64,000 nt of DNA from Streptomyces sp. A3M-1-3 (lineage in GTDB: Bacteria > Actinomycetota > Actinomycetes > Streptomycetales > Streptomycetaceae), in assembly GCF_024213665.1 (NCBI RefSeq), contig NZ_JANAVP010000016.1:1-64000 (forward strand), in the 5' to 3' direction. The notes under the pieces were generated by a model that was not told the DNA's origin, made no database searches, and saw only the letters and a list, made by a program, of their open reading frames with translations. Of the stretch, positions 37,310 through 46,275 are shown one piece after another. The position numbers and the translations under genes are program-made. Position 1 is the stretch's first letter. Each line of letters begins with the position of its first letter.

Positions 37310-38133
37310 TGGCGTCCACGACCTTGAAGCCGCAGAGCGACACGGTGACCACGCGGCCGCAGAGCGGGTTCTCGTGGTGGGCCTCCGACGCGTGGGAGAT
37401 GGCGCTGCGCAACACCCGCCACATTCTGCGCAGCCCCGACCTGGTGATGCTCTCGCTCCTCCAGCCGGTGATGTTCATCCTGCTGTTCGCGTACGTCTTC
37501 GGCGGCGCGATCGACGTGAAGGGCGGGGACTACCCCCAGTTCCTGCTGCCCGGCATCTTCGTGCAGATGGTGCTCGTAGGTTCGGCCGCCGGTACCACCA
37601 TCGGCGTGGCCACGGACATGCGCCACGGACTGATGGACCGCTTCCGTTCGATGCCGATGAGCCGTTCCGCCGTGCTCGTCGGCCGCACGCTCTCGGAGGT
37701 CCTGCGCAACGTCGTCGCCGTGAGCGTAACGCTCGTCGTCGGCCTGCTCATCGGCTTCCGCTTCCTCGACGGCTTCCTGTCAGCGCTCGGCGGCATGCTG
37801 CTGTTGCTGTTCTTCGGTTACGCGCTGTCCTGGTTCGGTGCCTTCATCGGTCTGTCCTTGCGCAACGCGGAGGCCGCCCAGGCGGCCGGCACCATATGGA
37901 TCTTCCCCTTCAGCCTGATCTCCTCGGCCTTCGTGCCGACCGAGACCATGCCGGGATGGCTGCGGGTCTACGCCGACCACAGCCCCATGACCGCAGCCGT
38001 CAACGCGCTGCGCGCACTGTTCAGCGGCGGCCCGGTGGGCAGTTACGTGCTCCAGACGCTCGCCTGGTCGATCGGCCTGATCGCGGTCTTCGCGCCGCTC
38101 GCGGTGCGCAAGTACGCGTCGCGCTCCCACTGA
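37309..38133 (+). CDS. ABC-2 type permease, DrrB-like
   Basis: The protein is 274 aa with six predicted membrane spans, including the stretches around LVMLSLLQPVMFILLFAYVF, FVQMVLVGSAAGTTIGVA and MLLLLFFGYALSWFGAFIGL. The FRSMPMSR motif before the third span is typical of DrrB/ABC-2 permeases. The start codon overlaps the ATPase stop (TGATG), so the subunits are translationally coupled. A hairpin at 38158-38193 follows. Confidence 0.88.
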   Translation: MASTTLKPQSDTVTTRPQSGFSWWASDAWEMALRNTRHILRSPDLVMLSLLQPVMFILLFAYVFGGAIDVKGGDYPQFLLPGIFVQMVLVGSAAGTTIGVATDMRHGLMDRFRSMPMSRSAVLVGRTLSEVLRNVVAVSVTLVVGLLIGFRFLDGFLSALGGMLLLLFFGYALSWFGAFIGLSLRNAEAAQAAGTIWIFPFSLISSAFVPTETMPGWLRVYADHSPMTAAVNALRALFSGGPVGSYVLQTLAWSIGLIAVFAPLAVRKYASRSH

Positions 38134-38157
38134 CCTGCAGCGCTGACCAGCGAGCGT

Positions 38158-38193
38158 GCGGCCGGGGGACGGACGATCTCCGAACCCGGCCGC
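38158..38193 (+). terminator. Hairpin terminator after the ABC exporter
   Basis: A perfect 9-bp stem GCGGCCGGG/CCCGGCCGC encloses an 18-nt loop that itself contains CGGA...TCCG. It starts 25 nt after the permease stop and separates the exporter operon from the receptor fragment downstream. Confidence 0.65.
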
Positions 38194-38317
38194 ATGCCTT
38201 GTCCGTGGACTGATGCGCCGTCACTTCGATGGGAGCCTTCATGACGGAGGCTCTTGCAGCGGGGCTCGCAGCGGGCCCCGGCAGAGGGGTCTCGCCTCCC
38301 CGGTAAGGAGCGATGTC

Positions 38318-38758
38318 GTGACGCCGTCCGAACGGGGTCGGATGACGGACGGCCTCCAACGGCTCATCGACATCACGCTCTACCTGGCGTCCGAGCTCCA
38401 GACCAACCCCGTGCTGCGCGGCGGGGTCCGGCTCGCCGTCGAGCAGGGCGAGTTCGGCATGCGGGACGCCGAGCCTTACCGGCAGTGGGTGGACACCTTC
38501 CGCACCCAGCTCCAGGCGGCCCGGGCCCGTGACGAACTCGGTCCCGACGTGGACGAGGACGAGTTCGCTGTGGTCCTGGTGAGCGCGTTCTCCGGTACCC
38601 AGCTGTTCTCGCAGGTCACCACAGGCCGGGCCGACCTGCCCGAGCGGATCTGCACCCTCTGGCGGTATCTGCTGCCGGCGGCCGCGTCCGCCGAGGCCAG
38701 GGGATCGCTCACGGTCAGTCCCCACAAGCACCGCCGCACCGCCGCACGCAAGCGGTGA
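38318..38758 (+). pseudogene. HTH-less gamma-butyrolactone-receptor (ScbR-type) C-terminal fragment
   Basis: The protein is 146 aa from a GTG with AAGGAG 7 nt upstream. The sequence LQRLIDITLYLASELQTNPV and the following VRLAVEQGEFG match the ligand-binding domain of ScbR/ArpA-family TetR repressors, but the DNA-binding N-terminal part is absent: the open frame upstream is unrelated and contains the exporter's terminator. A stretch around 38222-38260 in another frame faintly resembles the end of the HTH region, so decay by deletion or frameshift is likely. The good ribosome site means the isolated ligand-binding domain might still be made, possibly as a ligand sink or heterodimer partner. Its stop overlaps the next start (GTGA). 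Confidence 0.7.
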
Positions 38759-39692
38759 GGGCGACCGTCCTCGGCGCGACGGGGTTCGTGGGGGCCCTGT
38801 CCTGCGTGAACTGGCCGTCCAGGGCGTCGAAGTGCGGGCCGCCACCCGGGGCGGGGCCGGGCGGGCCGGCGGCTCGCACACCGAGGGGGTGGAGTGGGTG
38901 CGCGCGGACCTGCTGGACCCGCCCTCGCTGCGCGGGGTGTGCGACGGCAGTGACGTGCTGCTCCAGCTGGCCTCGTACATCGGCCCCGACGAGGAGCTGT
39001 GCCGGGCGGTCAATGTCCGCGGGACGCACGCGGCTCTCGCCGAGGCCCGGCGCGCGGGGGTGGCGCACGTGGTGCTCTTGTCGACGGCCGCCGTGTACGG
39101 GGCGGGTCCGCACCGCGGGATCGAGGTCGGCGCCGTCCCGGAGCGGCCGGTGTCGGCGGCGAGCCGCACCCGGCTCGCCGCCGAGCGGGGGGTGCTCGAC
39201 GCGGGCGGAACGGTGCTCAGGCCCGGCCTGATCCTGGGGACGGGCGACCGGTGGGTGGTGCCCGCCATCGCGGAGCTGCTGCGCCGGGTGCCCGCCCGGT
39301 GGGACTTCGGGCGGGGGCTGCTCTCACTGGTCGACGTCGGCGATCTCGCCCGCCTGATCGCCGGAGTCGCCGCCGCCGGAGCGGGGCTGGGCGTCCGGCA
39401 CGCGGGACATCCCGAGCCGGTCTCGACCGGCGAGCTGTTCGACGCGCTGGACCGGCAGGGGATCCTCCCCGGGCCGGCCGAGCAGTGGCCGCTCGACCGG
39501 TGCCTGGCCGAACTACGGGCGAACCCCGGCGCCATGAGTGAGCGTCAGTTCCGCCTGATCGCCGAGGACCACTGGTACTTCAGCGAGGGGGTGTGGGCGG
39601 AAACGGGGGTTCCGCTGGGGCCGGGGCCGTTGGCGCGGCTGGCCGAGGCCGCCCCCTGGTACCGGTTGCACCTGGCCGGGAGGCACGGTTAG
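38755..39692 (+). pseudogene. Frameshifted NAD-dependent epimerase/dehydratase (gamma-butyrolactone-associated type)
   Basis: From the GTG at 38755 the protein begins with the Rossmann motif VLGATGFVGA and then reads out of frame. The remainder (LRELAVQGVEVRAATRGG onward, to residue about 310) continues in another frame. Inserting a single G in the G-run at about 38790-38795 restores one continuous protein with VLGATGFVG, VVLLSTAAVYG and the catalytic-type Tyr region. Extended SDRs of this kind sit beside afsA/scbR genes in gamma-butyrolactone loci (BarS/ScbB-type), which fits the receptor fragment just upstream. The frameshift may be a genuine mutation or a homopolymer sequencing error. Confidence 0.7.
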
Positions 39693-39699
39693 GGGCCGG

Positions 39700-40308
39700 T
39701 CAACCCGGGGCGGGCATCGTACGCTCCGCCACGGTCATGCCCCGGTGCGCGATGCGCCAGAGCGGTACGAACTGCTCGACGCCCGAGGCGTCCTGGCCGC
39801 ACTCGCGGCGGCGGGGGTGGAGGTCGGCGCCGCGGATGAACAGCGCGGCCAGGTCGGCCACTTCGTGCGGCCGGACGTCGGCCGGCAGATCGCCCGCCCG
39901 GTCGGCCTCGCCGGCGAGCGCGTCCAGCGCCGGCCGCCAGTCGGCGGACCAGTTCTCCAGTGCCGCTTCCCGCTCGTGCCCCAGGCGGGCCGCGGCGCGC
40001 ATGACCACGTCCTGCTCCAGGGCGCGGACCAGGCCCACCACGACCGCGGTCAGCCGGTCCAGAGGGGCTCCGGCTTTCGGAACGCATGCGTCCAGGACGG
40101 TGCGCACCGCCTGCTGGGCCTCGGCGACCACGGCGTCGGCAAGGTCGCGCTTGGAGTCGAAGTGGAAGGTCAGGGCCCCGGTGGTGAGGCCGGCGGTGGT
40201 GGTGATCTGTCTGATCGCGGCTCCGGCGTAACCACTGCGGTCGAACTCGATCGCCGCGGCCTGAATGAGAACGGAGCGCGTCCGCTCAGCCCGGTCCTGA
40301 CTGCTCAT
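39700..40308 (-). CDS. TetR-family regulator, gamma-butyrolactone-receptor-like
   Basis: The protein is 202 aa. The N-terminal HTH is intact: RTRSVLIQAAAIEFDRSG, IRQITTTAGLTTGALTFHF, then SKRDLADAV. The LTxGALxFHF pattern is close to ScbR/JadR2-type receptors and pseudo-receptors. The ATG at 40308 has GGAGAG 5 nt upstream; the longer open frame is unsupported. Its stop lies only 7 nt from the converging epimerase gene, with no terminator between. It could be the surviving regulator of a damaged butyrolactone circuit or bind the palindromes at 49742 and 57990; neither is shown. Confidence 0.78.
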   Translation of the reverse strand: MSSQDRAERTRSVLIQAAAIEFDRSGYAGAAIRQITTTAGLTTGALTFHFDSKRDLADAVVAEAQQAVRTVLDACVPKAGAPLDRLTAVVVGLVRALEQDVVMRAAARLGHEREAALENWSADWRPALDALAGEADRAGDLPADVRPHEVADLAALFIRGADLHPRRRECGQDASGVEQFVPLWRIAHRGMTVAERTMPAPG

Positions 40309-40675
40309 GCTCTCCGCTCTCGTCAAGGCGCCATGCCGGGAACGCATATGTGCCTCATGTCTCGACTGATGCCCTTCCCAGGATGCGGCCGTGACAAGAA
40401 TCCGTACAGACCGACCTGCCACAACCGTCAATGGTTTCCTGAGGTTTACGGCCGCACGGTGGCGCGCGGTCCCGGTAGGCGGAGCGGGATCGGCACAACG
40501 TGCCAAATCCGTCGCAGGTTCTCGCCCGCGGGGCTCTCACGGGCCGATCCCGTTTAAATTCCGATGCAGCTCATGCCGTGCGCCGCGCTCCCGCCCGCCG
40601 GCTACCTGTACCTGCGCCGGCGCGCAGCGCACGGGCCGGTACGCGGGGCGGGTGCTCAACCCAGGAGACCCGCCC
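40309..40675. other. Divergent intergenic region, TetR and SDR promoters
   Basis: This 367-nt gap between divergent genes should hold both promoters. I see an AACC-GTCAAT-GGTT inverted repeat near 40424-40437, possibly an operator for the TetR protein, and an A/T-richer patch around 40548-40563. No gene is supported; open frames here are continuations of flanking shadows. Confidence 0.35.
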
Positions 40676-41437
40676 GTGATTCGTCCTCGCGCCCTTGTCA
40701 CCGGGGGGTCCCGCGGCATCGGGGCCTCCATCGCCGCCGACCTCGCCGCGTCCGGCCATGCCGTCGCGGTCCACTGCCGTACGGACGTCGCCGCGGCGGA
40801 GGCCGTGGTGTCCGCACTGCCCGGGGACGGGCACGCCGTGGTGACGGGTGACCTGGGACAGCCCGATCAGGCCGAGGCGGTCATGGCTGCGGCGGTCGCC
40901 GCCCTGGGCACGGTGGACGTGCTGGTCAACAACGCCGGCATCTACGTCGAACAGCCCGTCCACAGCACGTCGTACGCGCAGTGGCAGGCCACGTGGCAGC
41001 GGGTGGTGGACGTCAATCTGCACGGCCCCGCCAATCTCACCTGGTGCCTGGTCGACCATCTGCTGCACCGGCCGGAGGGGCCGCGGGGCGCCCGGATCAT
41101 CAATGTGGGCTCGCGCGGCGCCTACAGGGGGGAGCCCGACGCTCCCGCCTACGGTGCCAGCAAGGCCGCCGTGCACGCGCTGAGCCAGTCGCTGGCGCGC
41201 TCCCTGGCTCCGTACGGGATCGCGGTCACGGCCGTGGCGCCCGGGTTCGTCCGTACGGAGCTGTCCGAGTCGATGCTGGCCGGCGCGGCGGGCGAGGCCG
41301 TGCTGGCCCAGCACCCGATGGGCCGGGTCGCCGAACCCGCCGATGTCGCCGCCGCCGTGGCCTGGCTCGCCTCGCCCGCGGCCGAGTGGTCCAGCGGGGC
41401 CGTGCTCGACCTCAACGGCGCCTCGTACCTGCGCTAG
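40676..41437 (+). CDS. Short-chain dehydrogenase/reductase
   Basis: The protein is 253 aa from a GTG with GGAGA 7 nt upstream. Classical SDR motifs are TGGSRGIG (cofactor), NNAG (structural), a Ser in INVGSRG and the catalytic YGASK, then PGFVRTEL. It is a FabG-like oxidoreductase of unknown substrate, diverging from the TetR regulator, which may control it, and 86 nt upstream of the nitrilase gene. Confidence 0.85.
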   Translation: MIRPRALVTGGSRGIGASIAADLAASGHAVAVHCRTDVAAAEAVVSALPGDGHAVVTGDLGQPDQAEAVMAAAVAALGTVDVLVNNAGIYVEQPVHSTSYAQWQATWQRVVDVNLHGPANLTWCLVDHLLHRPEGPRGARIINVGSRGAYRGEPDAPAYGASKAAVHALSQSLARSLAPYGIAVTAVAPGFVRTELSESMLAGAAGEAVLAQHPMGRVAEPADVAAAVAWLASPAAEWSSGAVLDLNGASYLR

Positions 41438-41523
41438 CGCCGCGCGCCCGCCCCCGGCTCAACCGCGGAGTACCGCGGGAGAACCGCCGTCATGTCCGCA
41501 GTCCCGAGAGGAAAGTACCCAAG

Positions 41524-42336
41524 ATGGACGCTGTGCCCGTGCGTGTCTCGCTCCTTCAGATCGACGTGAAGGCGGACGAACCCGCGTCGGCCAGGCGTGA
41601 GCGGGTCGCCGGCCTGGTGCGCCAGCAGCGCGGCGCAGACCTGGTGGTGCTGCCAGAGCTGTGGGGCATCGGGGCGTTCTCCTTCGACGGCTTCCACGAG
41701 CACGCCGAGCCGCTGGACGGACCGACCGCACGGGCGATGAGCGCGGCGGCACACGACGCGGAGGTCTGGCTGCACGCCGGTTCGATCGTGGAGCGGGACG
41801 GGGACGGGGCGCTGTACAACACGTCCTTGCTCTTCTCCCCCGACGGCGGGCTGCACCGCACCTACCGGAAGATCCACCGCTTCGGCTTCGACCAGGGCGA
41901 GGCCGCCCTGATGTCGCGGGGCGACGAGATCGTCACCGCGCACCTCGCCGGGCCGGATGTGACGGTGGGCCTGGCCACCTGCTACGACCTGCGTTTCCCG
42001 GAGCAGTTCCGGCAGCTGGTCGACGCCGGGGCCCAGGTGATCGTCGTTCCGGCCGGCTGGCCCGCGCGCCGTCGTGCGCACTGGTCGCTGCTGACGCGGG
42101 CCCGGGCGGTCGAGTCGCAGGCGTACGTGGTGGCATGCAATACGGCGGGCACGCACGCCGGGGTCGAACAGGCCGGGTACAGCGCGGTGATCGACCCGTG
42201 GGGCGAGGTCGTCGCCGAGGCCGGCGCCGGGGAGGAGACGCTGGTGGCGGAGTTCGATCCGGCCGTCGTCGCCGAGACCCGGGCCGAATTCCCTGCGTTG
42301 CGTGACCGGGTGCTGGGGCTGCCACAGCCGGTGTAG
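41524..42336 (+). CDS. Nitrilase-superfamily carbon-nitrogen hydrolase
   Basis: The protein is 270 aa. The catalytic Glu-Lys-Cys triad is visible in VVLPELWG, TYRKIHRFGF and GLATCYDLRFPE. The sequence is closest to omega-amidase/YafV-type or deaminated-glutathione amidase-type members. The ATG has AGAGGAAAG upstream. It may be co-transcribed with the SDR. No clear tie to either biosynthetic cluster can be seen, though an amidohydrolase could trim amide intermediates. Confidence 0.85.
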   Translation: MDAVPVRVSLLQIDVKADEPASARRERVAGLVRQQRGADLVVLPELWGIGAFSFDGFHEHAEPLDGPTARAMSAAAHDAEVWLHAGSIVERDGDGALYNTSLLFSPDGGLHRTYRKIHRFGFDQGEAALMSRGDEIVTAHLAGPDVTVGLATCYDLRFPEQFRQLVDAGAQVIVVPAGWPARRRAHWSLLTRARAVESQAYVVACNTAGTHAGVEQAGYSAVIDPWGEVVAEAGAGEETLVAEFDPAVVAETRAEFPALRDRVLGLPQPV

Positions 42337-42709
42337 CCAGCCGGTCGTGAACCGGCACTGCTGGAGGAGATCCCCCGCGTCATGGGCGCGGGGGACCTTC
42401 GTCGTTCGGGTCGGGACGCGGCAACCGCGTATGCCAATTCGCTCATTCCGCAGGAAAGGTCATGAGCCATCAGGATCGGAGCTGATGTTCGCCCCTCAGT
42501 TCGCCTGCACCCCTTGTGGAGGGCCATCGAGCTGTGTAACGCTTCTCGGCGAGCCAGTGTGTCTTCTTCCAGGTGCTCACTTCCGGCCGCGCCCCGTTGC
42601 GCGGCCTTTTTGTTTCCCGCCGGCCCCTGCGCCGGGGAATCCCGGATCCGGCCCGCACGCGCACTCCGCGCGTGACGGGTGTGTTCTCGTACGGCAAGGA
42701 GTTGCGATC
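42337..42709. other. Intergenic region with orphan terminator
   Basis: No supported gene lies in these 373 nt. The middle part (about 42420-42560) is less GC-rich than its surroundings. A strong intrinsic terminator occurs at 42584-42613, nearly 250 nt after the nitrilase stop and about 100 nt before the next start, which would suit the end of a small RNA or a long 3' UTR. Confidence 0.45.
42584..42613 (+). terminator. Intrinsic terminator with T-tract
   Basis: A perfect 8-bp stem GGCCGCGC/GCGCGGCC with a 6-nt loop is followed by TTTTTGTTT, a classical rho-independent terminator and the only one in the window with a clear T-run. Confidence 0.8.
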
Positions 42710-43561
42710 GTGGCGGAGAGGGTTCAGCACGACGAGCGGTACTGCGCTTCAACGCGCTGTGGCCGGGCGGACGGTGACGGCACCGTGTCGCACCGCCGCG
42801 GCGCGGCTCCCGGAGCCCGGCTTTGCGCGCCGTGCAAAAGCGCGCTGGTGCGCGATCTGGCGGCACTGCCCGACCTCCACGACGAGAGCGAGCAGTACCT
42901 GGGGACGGGCGCGCCGGCCGGTTTCACGCAGCGCATCACCGGCAGCCGGGAGCGCGGCCTGCCGGTGAATTCCGGCGCCCTGGAAGCCCGCCACGACGTC
43001 GTCGTCCGGCTGGCGGCGTGGACGCAGCTGGTGCTCGACGAGGTGCCGTCGGCCGGGGCTCCGCGCCGCACGGTGGCGGACATGGCGGCCCTCCTCGGCC
43101 GGCACGCCGACTGGCTCGCGGCACACCCCGCGGCGGGCGCCGTGGCCGACGAGGTCGCGGGCGGGGCGGCCGCCCTGCGAAGCCTGAGCACCCCGCGGCC
43201 GGCCGGTCTCATACCGCTGGGCGACTGCGCCGAGCCCGGGTGCACCGCCCAGGTCTCCATGGCCGGCCGGGGCGGTGACGAGATGGTGCTGCGGGGCCCG
43301 GTGTGCGGCGCCGGGCACGTACTGACGCCGACGCAGCAGCTCGCCAAGGGCGAGACGGCGGACGCCAGGCCCCGGCGGGTGCCCACGGAACTGGCGGCGC
43401 TCGCACTCGGCGTGCAGACGGGGACGATCCGCATGTGGGTCCGGCGCGGCAAGCTGACCCGCTACGGCACCAGGCAGAGCGCCCTGTACGACCTCGCGGA
43501 GCTGACCGCGCTGGCCAGGGAGCACGGGGCGGTCCGGCGCCGGACCGGCGCCGAGGTCTGA
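42710..43561 (+). CDS. Hypothetical protein with N-terminal Cys motifs and C-terminal HTH
   Basis: The protein is 283 aa from a GTG with AAGGAG at 42696-42701. The first 40 residues carry paired cysteines (CASTRCG and CAPC), suggesting a small zinc-binding element; a second Cys pair appears near residue 175 (CAEPGC). The last 70 residues contain LALGVQTGTIRMWVRRGKL, a MerR/excisionase-type HTH that reads as DNA-binding. Proteins of this layout are common in Streptomyces accessory and prophage DNA, function unknown. I see no link to the neighbouring cluster. Confidence 0.6.
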   Translation: MAERVQHDERYCASTRCGRADGDGTVSHRRGAAPGARLCAPCKSALVRDLAALPDLHDESEQYLGTGAPAGFTQRITGSRERGLPVNSGALEARHDVVVRLAAWTQLVLDEVPSAGAPRRTVADMAALLGRHADWLAAHPAAGAVADEVAGGAAALRSLSTPRPAGLIPLGDCAEPGCTAQVSMAGRGGDEMVLRGPVCGAGHVLTPTQQLAKGETADARPRRVPTELAALALGVQTGTIRMWVRRGKLTRYGTRQSALYDLAELTALAREHGAVRRRTGAEV

Positions 43562-43671
43562 CCGGCGCCTTCGCGCCCGGACCGTTCCGACAAACGTTTT
43601 CGCGGGCAGCTCTGCCCAAAGAAAGATGTTTTATCACCATTTTTCAGTAGATCAAAGAGGAGTTGAGAGCA

Positions 43672-45336
43672 GTGGACACACCCCACTGGCAGGAGCACTG
43701 GAACGCCCGCCGCACCGCATTCGTCGAGGAGTGCCTGCAGGCCCGTGACGAGCTGCTCGTCGAACTGAAGGACCCGCAGGGAACCCAGCGCAGGGTCCTG
43801 GAGGACATCATCGAGCTGTGTGCCGGCTCGCTGCACTGGAAGGAGAAGGGGTACGACGCGGTCGCCACCGACCCCGACCGCTTCCGTGCGGTCCTTCCCG
43901 TCATGCGGTACAACGACTTCTCCGCGGAGATCGAGCGCGAGACCCGCACCAAGGGCGGGGTGCTCTCCTCCAGCCCGGTGCTGCGCTGGCTCAAGACCAG
44001 CGGTACGACCGGGGTGCCCAAGCGGGTGCCGTACACGCTGCACTGGCTGCTGAAGTACCGCGTCCCGGCGATCAAGGCCATGTGGGGCACGTACCTCGAA
44101 CACCACCCCGAGCTGCTCGCCCACCCCCATGCCACGCTCGACACGCAGACCCTGCGCGAGGACGTGTACGACTTCGTGCACGGCGTGCAGCACCAGGCGA
44201 TCAGCAACCGGCATCCCCAGATCAACAGCCGGGACTGGAACCCGCCGTGGTACGAGTCCCCCTGGTTCGGCCCGGACGCGCCCACCAGCCACGTCGGCCG
44301 GATGTACCACCGCATCCGCCATCTCCTCGGCACCGAGCTGCACTTCATCTCGGCGATCAACCCGAGCACCCTGGTCTCACTGAGAGACCTGATCGCCGAG
44401 CACAGCGAGGCCCTGGTGCGCGATCTGCGCGCGGGAACCATGGAGGGCAAGCCGTACGGGGAGCCGGACGAGAAGGCCGCCCGGCACCTCCAATCGGTGC
44501 TCGCCCAGGGCGAGTTCAGCCTCAAGGACGTGTGGCCTTCACTGACTCTGTACAGCTGCTGGCTGTCCGCGTCCGCCGAGCTGTACCGGACCAAGCTCGA
44601 AGCGGTGCTGCCCGGCGTCAGCAAGATGCCGTTCATGAGCTGCGGCACGGAGGGCGTCACTACCATCCCGGTCGACGACTCGCTCGACAGCCAGCCGCTC
44701 GCCGTGGGCCAGGCCTTCTTCGAGTTCGTGCCCGCCGACGTGCCGCTCGGCGAACTGATCGACCAGGGAGCGGAGTTCGAGACCCTGCTGGTCGGCGAGG
44801 TGGAGGCGGGCCGCGACTACCACCTGATCATGACGCAGGGCAATGGGCTCTACCGGCTGTGGACCGGTGACGTCTACCGCGTCGACCGGATCATGGACGG
44901 GACACCGTGGGTGCACTTCGTCCACCGGGACGGCGTCTACCACTCGTTCACCGGCGAGAAGATCACCGAATCCCAGGTGACCGACGCCATCAAGCAGGGC
45001 ATGGCGGCCGGCGGGCTCGACACCGGTCTGTACATGTGCGGACCCATGTGGGGCGAGCTGCCGCGGTACGTCGTGGTCAGCGAGGCCCCCGAGCCCGGCC
45101 CCGAACTGGACGGCACGCTCTCGACCGCGGTGGACGAGGCATTGCGGGAGATCAACATCGAGTACGCGTCCAAGCGGGACAGCGGCCGCCTCGGACCGCT
45201 CGAACTCGTCACCGTGCAGCGCGACTCGATCACGGCGTACATCGAGGCACGCCGTCAGGCGGGCAACTCCACCCAGTACAAGTACAAGCCCTTCCAGGCG
45301 GATATCGACTTCGTAGCCGAGCTCGTCGGCCGCTGA
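43672..45336 (+). CDS. GH3-family acyl-acid amido synthetase
   Basis: The protein is 554 aa. It has the adenylation motif TSGTTGVPKRVPYT near residue 115, the second ATP motif region around SCGTEG, and the YRLWTGDVYRV segment of GH3 enzymes (plant JAR1/auxin-amido synthetase relatives). GH3 proteins adenylate a carboxylic acid and couple it to an amino acid amine. It opens a 13-gene rightward cluster with a second amide-forming enzyme (ATP-grasp). The GTG at 43672 has AGAGGAG 9 nt upstream; a TTG at 43663 directly abuts that site and is unlikely. An A/T-rich stretch at 43615-43655 is the likely promoter. Confidence 0.85.
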   Translation: MDTPHWQEHWNARRTAFVEECLQARDELLVELKDPQGTQRRVLEDIIELCAGSLHWKEKGYDAVATDPDRFRAVLPVMRYNDFSAEIERETRTKGGVLSSSPVLRWLKTSGTTGVPKRVPYTLHWLLKYRVPAIKAMWGTYLEHHPELLAHPHATLDTQTLREDVYDFVHGVQHQAISNRHPQINSRDWNPPWYESPWFGPDAPTSHVGRMYHRIRHLLGTELHFISAINPSTLVSLRDLIAEHSEALVRDLRAGTMEGKPYGEPDEKAARHLQSVLAQGEFSLKDVWPSLTLYSCWLSASAELYRTKLEAVLPGVSKMPFMSCGTEGVTTIPVDDSLDSQPLAVGQAFFEFVPADVPLGELIDQGAEFETLLVGEVEAGRDYHLIMTQGNGLYRLWTGDVYRVDRIMDGTPWVHFVHRDGVYHSFTGEKITESQVTDAIKQGMAAGGLDTGLYMCGPMWGELPRYVVVSEAPEPGPELDGTLSTAVDEALREINIEYASKRDSGRLGPLELVTVQRDSITAYIEARRQAGNSTQYKYKPFQADIDFVAELVGR

Positions 45337-45390
45337 GGCGCACCCACCCACCCTGATCCGACCACCAGCGAAGGAACAAGGAACAACGAG

Positions 45391-46275
45391 ATGATCGAGA
45401 CCAAGAGGCCTCCGCAGAACATCCGCCGCGAGATCACAGACGTGCCGTCCGACGGCGCGCGCCTGGCGCTCCACGTGTGGCAGCCGCCGAGCGGCCGCAC
45501 CAAGGGCGCGGTCTTCTACTTCCACGGGCTCCAGAGCCACGCCGGCTGGGCCTGGGAGGTGGGCGCGCGCTTCGCCGACAACGACATCGCCTTCTTCGTG
45601 CTCGACCGGCGCGGCAGCGGGATCAGCCCGGGCGAGCGGCAGGAGATCCCCGACGCCGAAACGATTCTGCGTGACTACATCAACGCAGTGGCGCAGGTGC
45701 GCGAGAGCATCGGCGAGGACGTTCCGCTGTCCTTGTTCGGCCACTGCCTGGGCGGCTCCTTCCTGGCGGCGCTCATGCACCATCCGGACTTCACCACCCG
45801 CTACGACGCGGCCGTCTTCTGCTCCGCCTGGCTGGGCAAGCTGCACGCCACGCTCGACGGGGAGCAGCTGCGAGCGCTCGCCGACGAGCAGAGCGACGAA
45901 CTGTGGGACGCCGGCCTCAAGTCCGCGGACTTCACCGACGACCCGAAGTACCAGCACTTCATCGACCACGACGACCTGGCGGTACGCCTGCTCACCCGCC
46001 GCTCGCGGGCCACGCTGCTGGAGCTGGAGCGCCGCTACCTGCGGCCCGAGCGGGCGCTGCCGCGGGTGCCGTTCACCTTCGTCTCGGGCATGAGCGACCC
46101 GATCATCGACCTCGCCGCCGCCCACAGCGCGTTCCAGAGCCTGGTGTCCGGGCGCGGCACGATCATGAAGCTGCCCACCGACAAGCACTACCTCTTCTAC
46201 ACCGGCGTCGCCGACGACCTGATCGACTGGAGCTCGGTCCACACCCTGCTGCAGGGCCTGGACCGCGATGTCTGA
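45391..46275 (+). CDS. Alpha/beta hydrolase with Cys nucleophile elbow
   Basis: The protein is 294 aa of the monoglyceride-lipase/lysophospholipase-like type, with YFHGLQSH as the oxyanion region and FGHCLGGSF as the nucleophile elbow. The usual Ser of GHSxG is replaced by Cys (codon TGC at about 45744). A catalytic Asp near MSDP and a His in DKHYLF complete a possible triad. Cys in this position occurs in PHA synthases and some dienelactone hydrolases and thioesterases, suggesting acyl transfer rather than ordinary ester hydrolysis. It overlaps the enolase-family gene by 8 nt. Confidence 0.82.
   Translation: MIETKRPPQNIRREITDVPSDGARLALHVWQPPSGRTKGAVFYFHGLQSHAGWAWEVGARFADNDIAFFVLDRRGSGISPGERQEIPDAETILRDYINAVAQVRESIGEDVPLSLFGHCLGGSFLAALMHHPDFTTRYDAAVFCSAWLGKLHATLDGEQLRALADEQSDELWDAGLKSADFTDDPKYQHFIDHDDLAVRLLTRRSRATLLELERRYLRPERALPRVPFTFVSGMSDPIIDLAAAHSAFQSLVSGRGTIMKLPTDKHYLFYTGVADDLIDWSSVHTLLQGLDRDV

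Noticed and set aside
40424..40450. Possible butyrolactone-receptor box (AACC...GGTT) upstream of the TetR gene
   Set aside because: The match to known ARE sequences is too weak and short to claim; mentioned only as a possible operator in the intergenic entry.
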